The position numbers and the translations under genes are program-made. A stretch of 13,301 bases of DNA from Streptococcus oralis (lineage in GTDB: Bacteria; Bacillota; Bacilli; Lactobacillales; Streptococcaceae), in assembly GCA_937930605.1 (NCBI GenBank), contig CALHBZ010000196.1, positions 1 to 13,301 of the forward strand, in the 5' to 3' direction. Shown here in pieces: positions 1 to 6,802 of this stretch. Below the pieces are notes generated by a model. That model ran no database searches. It was not told the origin of the DNA and worked only from the letters and a program-made list of their open reading frames with translations. Every line of letters starts with the position of its first letter. The stretch's first letter is position 1.

Positions 1-294
1 CAGGCGGTGATCAGTGCGCAGGAAGACTATGATCAGGTGGAAAGTCAGGCGCGTGCGCATAAGTCTGCCAAGGAAGTTGGCAAGACCAGACAAGTCCGTA
101 CCGAATTAACTAGTATCTACGACCTCTTTATGCGCTATACCGCAGCCAGTGCAGAAGCCTATCCTGAAAAGGAACACCTAACCAAACTCCTTAAAGACCT
201 CAATACAATCCGAGATAGTAAACGACGATTGACTGGTTCAGGTAAGAAGGATAAGAAAGTTAAAGTAGAAGAAACTACACAAGTAGCAGGATAA
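1..294 (+). CDS. C-terminal part of an unrecognised protein (possibly DUF6261-like), truncated by the window edge
   Basis: The reading frame is already open at base 1 (Gln-Ala-Val-Ile...). The GTG at position 7 is probably an internal Val codon, so the true start lies upstream. The 97 visible residues are predicted mostly helical and strongly charged. A conserved-looking stretch (Leu-Thr-Ser-Ile-Tyr-Asp-Leu-Phe-Met-Arg-Tyr) is followed by a helix ending in Asp-Ser-Lys-Arg-Arg, then a lysine-rich tail that looks disordered. No catalytic motif, signal peptide or membrane segment is visible. The general look recalls the C-termini of DUF6261-type proteins found in streptococci, but this rests on memory and is weak. 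The gene ends six bases before a clear rho-independent terminator, so it is transcriptionally separate from the NTPase gene that follows. Confidence 0.6.
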   Translation, partial: QAVISAQEDYDQVESQARAHKSAKEVGKTRQVRTELTSIYDLFMRYTAASAEAYPEKEHLTKLLKDLNTIRDSKRRLTGSGKKDKKVKVEETTQVAG

Positions 295-300
295 AAACAA

Positions 301-337
301 ACGTCTTTAGATATATTATTATCTAAAGGCGTTTTTT
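301..337 (+). terminator. Rho-independent terminator of the upstream gene
   Basis: A 13-bp stem (left arm 301-313, right arm 320-332, one G-T wobble at 304/329) with a 6-base loop is followed directly by a run of six T (332-337). It begins just after the stop codon at 292-294. Confidence 0.9.
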
Positions 338-347
338 GGTGGATTCG

Positions 348-356
348 TGATATAAT
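348..356 (+). promoter_or_regulatory. Extended -10 promoter for the KAP NTPase gene
   Basis: TGATATAAT is a perfect TGn extension joined to a perfect TATAAT hexamer (351-356). The expected -35 position, about 328-333, falls inside the terminator stem and has no good hexamer, as is common for extended -10 promoters. Transcription would start near 363, leaving a leader of about 45 bases before the ATG at 408. Confidence 0.7.
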
Positions 357-407
357 TTTTATAAAAGTAGGCGCTATGAAATATTTTGTTTTTTAGAAAG
401 AAATACT

Positions 408-2276
408 ATGGATGATAGATTTATTACATTAAAGCACATTGATACTTCAGTAGCAGCTAAAAATGTTGCTAAATTACTTGAAGAAAATAAAACTTATTTC
501 TTAAATGGGAACTGGGGTTCTGGAAAAACAGAATTTCTAGTTGAAGTTGGTAAGAATACTAATAAAAAATTAGTTACGATAGACTTTTGGAGATTAAGCG
601 ATAACCGCTCAACGATTGAAATTGTTTTTTCAAAATTACACCCGTTTGTATATAGCTTTTTAAGGATTTTCATAGTTTTATGTGTCGCAGTTTCTATCTT
701 AATGACTAATGTAGTTGATTTAGGTTTAAGTTCTTTTTTTGAATCTTTTTGTGTTAAATTAATTGTTGGGAGTATTGTTTTATTGGTAGCAATCTATCAA
801 TTTTTTAAAATCAAATCAGATGGTTTTTACAGTTGTTTACTAACTTCTAAATGCCTGTCATTATCTTGGAAAGTATTAGTTATTGATGATTTTGATCGAA
901 TGTCTAACAAACAACAAGAGGAGAGTTATAAAATTTTTAGCTTGCTTAATGGCAAGATTCCAATTGTCTTTGTAGGAGACATTGAGAAAGTACATCTTAA
1001 AGACAATAATTTTCTTTCTAAAATAATTGATAGAAGGATAGAGCTACCATTTGTTCTTCATCCATCAAATATTTGGCAAGATTATTTTGACTTGCTAGGA
1101 AAGAAATTTAGTACGAGATTGTCAGATGATTTTTGGAGAAGGTTCAGTTTTGAAAATAGAAACTTGCGAGATAGAAATCATTTTAATGATTATGTCAATC
1201 AAGAATTCTTTTCAAGGGGGAAACTAGGACATGTTCAGGAGGAACAGCAACTTTGGATTATCTATACCTACCTTTTTTATCCTGAATTATATAAACAATT
1301 ATTGAAGGCTGAAGAAATAAAAGTCAAGGGTGATGAAAAAAATAGTTTTACATGGCTGTTCAAGTTTGGTCGAAGCATACAAGAAATACTGTCCGACATT
1401 CAACAATCAGATCTTAACCAATATCCACCAAGCTATAAAATGAATAGCTCGGCCTATTTTCTTTATGAAGAATCTCTAAATCGTACAAAAGAGGAATTGG
1501 ATACATTACTTGAGACAGATAGTGAGGAATTATCAAGAGAACTAAGAGAGGGGAATCATAAGACTGATTTTTATCAATATCTCTCAAGTGAATATAAATC
1601 TTTTTCTGAAATTCAGAAAGCTAAACTACTACGTATTACTATACGGGAATCTCTGAAATCTTATAATAGCTCTGCAATGGACTATATTGTTGAAGAAAAA
1701 TTGAATGAAGAAATCCCTAGATATGAGAGAAATACTCCTTTAAGCAAGGAAACAATAGCTAGGATTGTAAATTTTTGGGAAACTATTCTTAGAAAAGAAG
1801 GTTTAGACCAGTCTGAAATCATTTATTTTATGGAAAAGCATAGAGTACTTAGCTTCCATGATTTGGGACTTCACTATACAAAATTAGAGATTAATAATGA
1901 AAATTTTGCCAAGCTAAATCGGAAAGATTTCTTCCTATTGACCTATCTAAGTGCGGTTAATAAATTTGGGCAATTTAAGACTTGGGATAGTAGTATATGG
2001 CATGCAATAGATAGTTTTGGAGATAAGGAATTTTTGTCATTTTGGAAATTTCAAAGCATTCTTTCTAGTGATGATAATTATTTTGATTTTGATATTGTTT
2101 TATCAAATAAGACCTATATTCTTTGGGTTGCTAGATATGAATTTGAACCTCCACATAAATTGGAGAATTATATGGAGGATGTTATTGAAAAGATTCGTCC
2201 GAAACTTGAGCAGCTGAAATCAAAAGGATTTACGTTTGTAGAAAAAATAGATGGAGAACATAGACGTAGAGATTAG
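408..2276 (+). CDS. KAP-type membrane P-loop NTPase, candidate anti-phage protein
   Basis: A 622-residue protein. A Walker A motif (GNWGSGKT, residues 34-41) lies near the N-terminus. A Walker B motif (VLVIDDFDR, 156-164) follows, separated from Walker A by two hydrophobic helices (about 81-103 and 115-134). A strand ending VFVGD (187-191) and an FLSKIIDRRIELPF segment (202-215) follow. Membrane helices inserted between Walker A and B, together with the DDxDR signature, are the hallmark of KAP NTPases, the family named for Kidins220/ARMS and the phage-exclusion protein PifA. The long C-terminal part (about 220-622) is charged, helical and without a motif I recognise; it may be a sensor or effector. 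ATG 408 is preceded by a modest AGAAAG site (395-400). The gene is transcribed alone and is visibly more AT-rich than metE, which suggests transfer. A defence role is inferred from family and neighbours; the NTPase fold itself is clear. Confidence 0.8.
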   Translation: MDDRFITLKHIDTSVAAKNVAKLLEENKTYFLNGNWGSGKTEFLVEVGKNTNKKLVTIDFWRLSDNRSTIEIVFSKLHPFVYSFLRIFIVLCVAVSILMTNVVDLGLSSFFESFCVKLIVGSIVLLVAIYQFFKIKSDGFYSCLLTSKCLSLSWKVLVIDDFDRMSNKQQEESYKIFSLLNGKIPIVFVGDIEKVHLKDNNFLSKIIDRRIELPFVLHPSNIWQDYFDLLGKKFSTRLSDDFWRRFSFENRNLRDRNHFNDYVNQEFFSRGKLGHVQEEQQLWIIYTYLFYPELYKQLLKAEEIKVKGDEKNSFTWLFKFGRSIQEILSDIQQSDLNQYPPSYKMNSSAYFLYEESLNRTKEELDTLLETDSEELSRELREGNHKTDFYQYLSSEYKSFSEIQKAKLLRITIRESLKSYNSSAMDYIVEEKLNEEIPRYERNTPLSKETIARIVNFWETILRKEGLDQSEIIYFMEKHRVLSFHDLGLHYTKLEINNENFAKLNRKDFFLLTYLSAVNKFGQFKTWDSSIWHAIDSFGDKEFLSFWKFQSILSSDDNYFDFDIVLSNKTYILWVARYEFEPPHKLENYMEDVIEKIRPKLEQLKSKGFTFVEKIDGEHRRRD

Positions 2277-2357
2277 GATTTTAAAATTTGGGAATTTTTT
2301 CTACTTCATTGCTTATTTTTATCGTTATACTAAAGTTAATTTTTAGTTGTGAAAATA

Positions 2358-2366
2358 TGATAAAAT
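2358..2366 (+). promoter_or_regulatory. Extended -10 promoter for the type I RM operon
   Basis: TGATAAAAT is a TGn extension plus TAAAAT (2361-2366). No convincing -35 hexamer lies 16-18 bases upstream. The start would be near 2373, with a short leader carrying AAGGGA (2388-2393) seven bases before the hsdM ATG. The 2277-2400 gap contains no strong terminator, so some read-through from the NTPase gene is possible. Confidence 0.55.
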
Positions 2367-2400
2367 AGAAAAGATAATACATTAAATAAGGGAAGTAAAA

Positions 2401-3972
2401 ATGGCAAGTAAAGAAAATGCAGAACGCAGGGAGCTTCATCGTAAAATTTGGGCGATTGCTGATGATGTGCGTGGAGCTGTAGATGGTTGGGATTTTAAGC
2501 AATATATCCTAGGAATCCTTTTCTATCGCTTTATTTCAGAGCACATGGCAGACTATTTTGACCGCGCCGAGCACGAAGCTGGTGATTTAGAATTCCGTTA
2601 TGCTGACTTAAGTGACCAAGAAGCTGAGCAAGATTTTAAACCAGGTACAGTTGAGGATAAGGGTTTCTTTATCCTTCCAAGTCAATTATTTGAAAATGTG
2701 GTCGAGAATGCATCGCAAAATGAAAATTTAAACGAAGAATTGGCAAATATTTTCCAAGATATTGAGAAGTCAGCGATTGGGTTCAAATCAGAAGACGATA
2801 TCAAGGGCTTGTTTGATAACTTAGACACACGAAGCAACATCCTTGGTGGAACTGTTCCAGAAAAAAATAAGCGGCTTTCTGATATCCTTAACGGTATCAA
2901 TAGCATTAACTTTGGTAACTTTGAGGAAAATGACATCGATGCCTTTGGGGATGCTTATGAGTTCTTGATTTCCAACTATGCCAGTAACGCAGGGAAAAGC
3001 GGGGGTGAATTTTTCACACCACAGACAGTTTCTAAACTACTAGCTCGTTTGGTGATGGTTGGTAAGGATAAGATTAATAAGGTCTATGACCCGACATGTG
3101 GTTCGGGTTCGCTCTTGCTTCAGATGAAAAAGCAATACGAAGACCATATTCTAGAGGATGGATTCTTTGGTCAAGAAATCAACATGACCAACTATAACTT
3201 GGCTCGTATGAATATGTTCTTGCACAATATCAACTACAATAACTTTGATATTAAGCGAGGAGATACCCTTTTAAATCCTCAGCATTTAGAAGAAAAGCCT
3301 TTTGACGCTATCGTCTCTAACCCTCCTTACTCTGTCAAATGGGTGGGAGATGGAGATCCAACTCTGATAAACGATGACCGTTTTGCGCCAGCAGGGAAAC
3401 TAGCTCCTAAGTCAAAAGCTGACTTTGCCTTTATCATGCATAGTCTCAACCACTTATCTAATAAAGGTCGGGCAGCTATTGTTTGTTTCCCAGGTATTTT
3501 CTATCGTGGAGGTGCTGAAAAGACTATTCGTCAGTATCTGGTAGATAACAACTTTGTCGAAGCAGTGATTGCCCTTCCTGATAATCTCTTCTTTGGAACT
3601 TCTATCGCAACGACTATCTTGGTTTTGGCGAAAAATAAACTGGAAAATAAGACGCTCTTTATTGATGCGAGTAAGGAATTCAAAAAAGAGACTAATAACA
3701 ATGTTTTGACAGATAGCAATATTGAGCATATTGTTGAATTATTCTCTAATTATCAAAGTGTTGACCATAAAGCAGCTCTTGTTGATAATGATGTGATTGG
3801 TTCAGAGCAAGATTATAACCTATCTGTCTCAACCTATGTCGAACAAGAAGATACCCGTGAGAAGATTGATATTGATGTGCTCAATAAAGAAATCGCAGAG
3901 ACTGTGACAAAGATTGACTACTTGCGTGCAGAGATAGACAAGATTGTAGAGGAATTGAGCCATGGCAAATGA
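2401..3972 (+). CDS. hsdM: Type I restriction-modification system, DNA adenine methyltransferase subunit HsdM
   Basis: A 523-residue N6-adenine methyltransferase subunit. Two HsdM with one HsdS form the modification enzyme, and adding HsdR gives the restriction complex. The N-terminal helical domain (from about residue 10, with [18 protein letters not shown]) precedes the catalytic domain. S-adenosylmethionine motif I is DPTCGSGS (230-237) and the catalytic motif IV is NPPY (307-310). A GEFFTP motif lies about 25 residues before motif I. The length is close to EcoR124I HsdM (about 520 residues), and the overall pattern fits the type IC family. A C-terminal coiled-coil-like segment ends in ELSHGK. 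The start ATG has a good AAGGGA site. The 3' end overlaps the RhuM gene by 11 bases, so the two are probably translationally coupled. I see no truncation or missing motif. Confidence 0.97.
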   Translation: MASKENAERRELHRKIWAIADDVRGAVDGWDFKQYILGILFYRFISEHMADYFDRAEHEAGDLEFRYADLSDQEAEQDFKPGTVEDKGFFILPSQLFENVVENASQNENLNEELANIFQDIEKSAIGFKSEDDIKGLFDNLDTRSNILGGTVPEKNKRLSDILNGINSINFGNFEENDIDAFGDAYEFLISNYASNAGKSGGEFFTPQTVSKLLARLVMVGKDKINKVYDPTCGSGSLLLQMKKQYEDHILEDGFFGQEINMTNYNLARMNMFLHNINYNNFDIKRGDTLLNPQHLEEKPFDAIVSNPPYSVKWVGDGDPTLINDDRFAPAGKLAPKSKADFAFIMHSLNHLSNKGRAAIVCFPGIFYRGGAEKTIRQYLVDNNFVEAVIALPDNLFFGTSIATTILVLAKNKLENKTLFIDASKEFKKETNNNVLTDSNIEHIVELFSNYQSVDHKAALVDNDVIGSEQDYNLSVSTYVEQEDTREKIDIDVLNKEIAETVTKIDYLRAEIDKIVEELSHGK

Positions 3973-4966
3973 TGTGATTCTTTACAGAACTGATGACGGT
4001 GAGTCCGCTATTGAGCTTCACTTGGATAATGGAACGGTCTGGCTGACCCAACAAGAACTAGCTGAGCTCTTTCAAACTTCCAAGCAAAACATTAGTAAAC
4101 ATATCAAGGCAATCTTTGAGGATGGTGAATTAGATGAAACAGTGGTTGTCAACTATCAGTTGACAACCACTCGTCACGGTGCAATGGCTGGGAAAACTCA
4201 GTCGAAAAAAGTAGCCTACTACAATCTGGATATGATTTTGGCGATTGGCTACCGTGTGCGTTCCCCTCGTGGAACCCAGTTTAGACACTATGCTTCGACA
4301 GTCTTGAAAGAATATCTGATTAAGGGCTTCGCTATGGATGATGAGCGCTTAAAAAACTTGGGTGGAGGTTCTTACTTTAAAGAACTCCTTGAAAGAATCC
4401 GAGACATCCGCTCTAGTGAAAAAGTCTTTTATCGTCAGGTCTTGGATCTCTTTGCTACATCAAGCGACTACAATGCAAATTCACCAGAGGCAAAGAAATT
4501 TTTTGCGACGGTGCAGAACAAGATGCATTATGCCATTCACCACAATACTGCGAGTGAACTCATCTATAACCGTGTCGATAGCGAAAAGGAGTTTATGGGC
4601 TTGACCACCTTTAAGGGAGACCTTCCTACTCTATCTGAAGCAAAAGTTGCCAAGAACTATCTGACAGAAAAGGAACTCCGTGGGCTTAATCAGCTTGTAT
4701 CAGGATATCTAGATTTTGCTGAAAGACAGGCAGAGCGAGAAGAAGTCATGACCATGGCAGACTGGGTGACTCATGTAGATCGTATCCTTCAGGCTACTGG
4801 TGAAGATTTGCTGGACAATAGTGGTTCTATTTCTCGTGAACAGATGAAGCAGAAGGTAGATAAGGAGTATAAGAGCTACCAAGCCAAGACCCTCAGTCAA
4901 GTTGAAAAAGATTACCTCAAGGAAATTAAAAGTATTGAAAATCTAGCCAAGGAAGGAGGTAAGTGA
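3962..4966 (+). CDS. RhuM-family protein inside the RM operon
   Basis: A 334-residue protein recognised as RhuM family (named after a Salmonella pathogenicity island gene; molecular function not established). The N-terminus carries the typical block [20 protein letters not shown] (25-44), which resembles a DNA-binding helix-turn-helix. Then come a short strand-rich insert (60-84) and the family signature [16 protein letters not shown] followed by [10 protein letters not shown] (86-112). The C-terminal half is helical and charged. There is no signal peptide or membrane helix, so it is probably cytoplasmic. It overlaps hsdM by 11 bases, and its stop codon overlaps the hsdS start (TGATG), so it should be made at levels tied to the RM subunits. 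Such genes occur in type I loci of several bacteria; a role in control or in a second layer of defence is inference only. It contains a perfect 13-bp inverted repeat at 4141-4171. Confidence 0.9.
   Translation: MANDVILYRTDDGESAIELHLDNGTVWLTQQELAELFQTSKQNISKHIKAIFEDGELDETVVVNYQLTTTRHGAMAGKTQSKKVAYYNLDMILAIGYRVRSPRGTQFRHYASTVLKEYLIKGFAMDDERLKNLGGGSYFKELLERIRDIRSSEKVFYRQVLDLFATSSDYNANSPEAKKFFATVQNKMHYAIHHNTASELIYNRVDSEKEFMGLTTFKGDLPTLSEAKVAKNYLTEKELRGLNQLVSGYLDFAERQAEREEVMTMADWVTHVDRILQATGEDLLDNSGSISREQMKQKVDKEYKSYQAKTLSQVEKDYLKEIKSIENLAKEGGK
4141..4171 (+). repeat. Perfect 13-bp inverted repeat within the RhuM-family gene
   Basis: The arm AGTGGTTGTCAAC (4141-4153) and its exact complement GTTGACAACCACT (4159-4171) are separated by TATCA. 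In frame it encodes [10 protein letters not shown]. No T-run follows, so it is not a standard terminator. The RNA would form a stable hairpin inside the coding sequence. Confidence 0.9.
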
Positions 4967-4968
4967 TG
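4955..4968 (+). promoter_or_regulatory. Ribosome binding site and stop-start overlap that set the hsdS start
   Basis: GGAGG (4955-4959) lies six bases before ATG 4966-4968. The RhuM-family stop TGA (4964-4966) shares its last base with this ATG. The in-frame GTG at 4963 is only three bases from the binding site and is a poorer start. Confidence 0.8.
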
Positions 4969-6168
4969 AATATCCTAGAAGAAATCCAAAACTGTCCCGT
5001 TGAGTGGAAAGAGTTGGGGGATAAAAATGTATCAAAATTATCTCGTGGTAAGGTAATGTCAAAGCAGTTTTTAGAAGAGAATAAAGGAGAGTTTCCAGTA
5101 TATTCTTCTCAAACAGCTAACAATGGGGAAATTGGAAGAATTTCAAGTTTTGAATACGATGGAGAGTATATAACTTGGACAACTGATGGAGCAAATGCAG
5201 GAACGGTTTTTTATCGTAGAGGAAAATTTAGTATCACTAATGTTTGTGGATTGGTAGAAATTAATAATGATCAACTCCTTACAAAGTTTGTTTATTATTA
5301 TTTAACGATTTCAACTAAGAAATATGTTTCATCTGGGATGGGGAATCCAAAATTAATGTCAAATGTCATGGGGAAAATCAAAATCCCCATCCCTCCTCTA
5401 GAAATTCAAGAAAAAATCGTGCAAATACTTGACAAATTCACTGATTATGTTACAGAATTGACCTCAGAATTGACCTCAGAATTGACCTCACGTAAAAAGC
5501 AATATTCTTTTTATAGAGATAAACTCTTATCATTTGAGAATGAGTTTTATCAGGTTGAGTGGAAAACTATTCAAGATATTTCTGTTAAGATTGTTACGGG
5601 AGTAACACCTAAAAAATCATGCGAAGATTATTATCTTAAAGGTACCATTCCTTGGCTTAGAACAAATGAAGTAAAATTTAATACAATAACAACAACAGAA
5701 AAATATGTTACTGAGAAAGCTGTTGAAGAAACGGGTTTAAAATGGATACTGCCAAATAGTATAATTATTGCAATTTCAGGAGCAACTGCTGGTAGAGTTG
5801 CGATGAATAGTATTCCTTTAACAACTAATCAACATTGTTGTAGTATTAGTGTTGACGAAAGAATGGTTAATTATAAGTATTTGTATTATTGGTTAGTTGA
5901 TCAAAATAGGCAGATATTAAGTTTGAAACAAGGTGCACGCGGGGATATAAATATGAGTATGATAAAATCATTCAAAATCCCAGTCCCTTCCCTTGAAATC
6001 CAATCTCGTATTGTTCGAGTTCTAGATAACTTTGATACGGTTTGTAATGACCTAAACATCGGACTACCCAAGGAGATTGAACTTCGTCAAAAACAGTACG
6101 AATATTTCCGAGAAAAACTCTTGACATTCGTCGCCGAAGGCGAGTACACTGAGAGTAGAGTAGAGTAG
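4966..6168 (+). CDS. hsdS: Type I RM specificity subunit HsdS with two target-recognition domains
   Basis: A 400-residue HsdS, the subunit that reads the two halves of the target and recruits HsdM and HsdR. TRD1 begins near PVEWKEL and runs to PIPPLEIQEKIVQ. The central conserved helix then carries the tandem peptide TELTSELTSELTS, ending near RKKQYSFYRDKLLSF. TRD2 starts at QVEWKTI, contains GTIPWLRTNEV, and ends at PVPSLEIQSRIVR. The distal conserved helix ends LPKEIELRQKQYEYFREKLL. This is a normal full-length two-TRD architecture. The start at ATG 4966 is set by the GGAGG site, with one-base overlap of the previous stop. The gene is AT-rich in both TRDs, as expected for exchanged recognition domains. 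The last codons lie in a 5-bp tandem repeat and the stop TAG (6166-6168) is part of it. Beyond it HsdS-like sequence continues in another frame. Confidence 0.95.
   Translation: MNILEEIQNCPVEWKELGDKNVSKLSRGKVMSKQFLEENKGEFPVYSSQTANNGEIGRISSFEYDGEYITWTTDGANAGTVFYRRGKFSITNVCGLVEINNDQLLTKFVYYYLTISTKKYVSSGMGNPKLMSNVMGKIKIPIPPLEIQEKIVQILDKFTDYVTELTSELTSELTSRKKQYSFYRDKLLSFENEFYQVEWKTIQDISVKIVTGVTPKKSCEDYYLKGTIPWLRTNEVKFNTITTTEKYVTEKAVEETGLKWILPNSIIIAISGATAGRVAMNSIPLTTNQHCCSISVDERMVNYKYLYYWLVDQNRQILSLKQGARGDINMSMIKSFKIPVPSLEIQSRIVRVLDNFDTVCNDLNIGLPKEIELRQKQYEYFREKLLTFVAEGEYTESRVE
5455..5490 (+). repeat. Three perfect 12-bp repeats encoding TSEL-type tetrapeptides in the HsdS central spacer
   Basis: The unit GAATTGACCTCA occurs three times without a mismatch (5455-5466, 5467-5478, 5479-5490), giving ELTS-ELTS-ELTS. 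The length is a multiple of three, so gain or loss of a unit keeps the frame. In EcoR124I and EcoR124II, two versus three 12-bp TAEL repeats at this same place change the nonspecific spacer of the target from 6 to 7 bp. Confidence 0.95.
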
Positions 6169-6170
6169 AG
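6152..6170 (+). repeat. Pentanucleotide tandem repeat (AGAGT)3.8 containing the hsdS stop codon
   Basis: Period-5 identity runs unbroken over 19 bases: AGAGT three times plus AGAG. In the hsdS frame the third unit creates TAG at 6166-6168. With one unit fewer, the frame reads ESRVEEWDN and continues without a stop into the half-hsdS frame. The unit length is not a multiple of three, so copy number controls the reading frame. Confidence 0.9.
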
Positions 6171-6227
6171 GAGTGGGACAACTCCGCTATTATCAAACTT
6201 TTACAGTGGGTATTTGGGCCAATTCGA

Positions 6228-6746
6228 GTGGAGTTAGGACAAGTTATCAATTTACAACGTGGGAAACGTCTTGTGAGACAACAATTAGCTACTACAGGAA
6301 GTTTTCCAGTTTATCAAAACAGTTTGACGCCCTTAGGATATTATACCGAATCAAACAGAGTGAAAAATACTAGCTTTGTAATTTGTGCAGGTGCGGCTGG
6401 TGAAATTGGGTATAGCGCTATGAACTTTTGGGCAGCAGATGATGTGTACACATTAGAGACGTCAGATAATATTTCTGATAAATTTATGTACTATGTCTTG
6501 GTAAGTAAGCAAGATAGACTCAAATCGCAAGTTCGAAAGGCAAGTATTCCGAGATTATCTAAGGATGCTATTGATAAAATTACTTTTTACTTACCATCCA
6601 TTACAGAACAAGAAAGAATCGTCTCTACTCTTGACAATTTCAATACTTTAACCAACTCTCTTTCTGAGGGCCTTCCAAAAGAAATCGAACTAAGACAGAA
6701 ACAGTATGAATACTGGAGAGAACAATTATTAAACTTTACTAGATAA
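6228..6746 (+). CDS. hsdS: Half-length HsdS: a third target-recognition domain plus one conserved helix
   Basis: Here are 172 residues from GTG 6228, but HsdS-like sequence in the same frame reaches back to at least 6171 and includes the linker AIIKLLQWVFGPIRVEL. The frame is closed upstream by TAG at 6156-6158. The TRD runs from VELGQVINLQRG to YLPSITEQERIV. The final helix LPKEIELRQKQYEYWREQLL nearly matches the end of the preceding hsdS, at both protein and DNA level. GTG 6228 is the only usable start in the frame and has no clear ribosome binding site, so independent translation looks poor. The likely reading is the 3' part of a longer hsdS, now out of frame because of the 5-bp repeat at 6152-6170. 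It could alternatively act as a half-subunit that dimerises, or be a silent TRD cassette. Confidence 0.75.
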   Translation: MELGQVINLQRGKRLVRQQLATTGSFPVYQNSLTPLGYYTESNRVKNTSFVICAGAAGEIGYSAMNFWAADDVYTLETSDNISDKFMYYVLVSKQDRLKSQVRKASIPRLSKDAIDKITFYLPSITEQERIVSTLDNFNTLTNSLSEGLPKEIELRQKQYEYWREQLLNFTR

Positions 6747-6760
6747 ATTCTTTAATCATT

Positions 6761-6777
6761 TTGAGATAGAATCTCAA
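6761..6777 (+). repeat. Small inverted repeat between half-hsdS and hsdR
   Basis: TTGAGAT (6761-6767) and ATCTCAA (6771-6777) form a perfect 7-bp stem with a 3-base loop, about 25 bases before the hsdR ATG. An A-rich stretch follows rather than a T-run, so it does not look like a terminator for this strand. It might tune hsdR expression relative to modification, but nothing else supports this. Confidence 0.4.
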
Positions 6778-6802
6778 TTAAAACAAAAAAAGGAAGCATA
6801 CT

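Noticed and set aside
371..396. Short upstream reading frame MKYFVF in the leader of the KAP gene (ATG 376)
   Set aside because: It has no ribosome binding site and only six codons; probably chance.
2283..2300. AAAATT-TGGG-AATTTT followed by TT after the KAP gene, as a terminator
   Set aside because: The stem is only six A-T pairs and too weak to call; the KAP gene may have no terminator here.
4963..4965. GTG as the hsdS start
   Set aside because: It is too close to the GGAGG site; ATG 4966 is better spaced and makes the common TGATG overlap.
6173..6373. A 66-residue reading frame overlapping the hsdS/half-hsdS junction
   Set aside because: It is the wrong-frame reading of the half-hsdS region; the neighbouring frame gives clear HsdS sequence.
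4966..6746. Inversion-type phase variation of hsdS as in some other streptococcal type I loci
   Set aside because: No site-specific recombinase gene and no inverted hsdS copy are visible; all hsdS sequence is in the same direction. Slippage at tandem repeats fits better.
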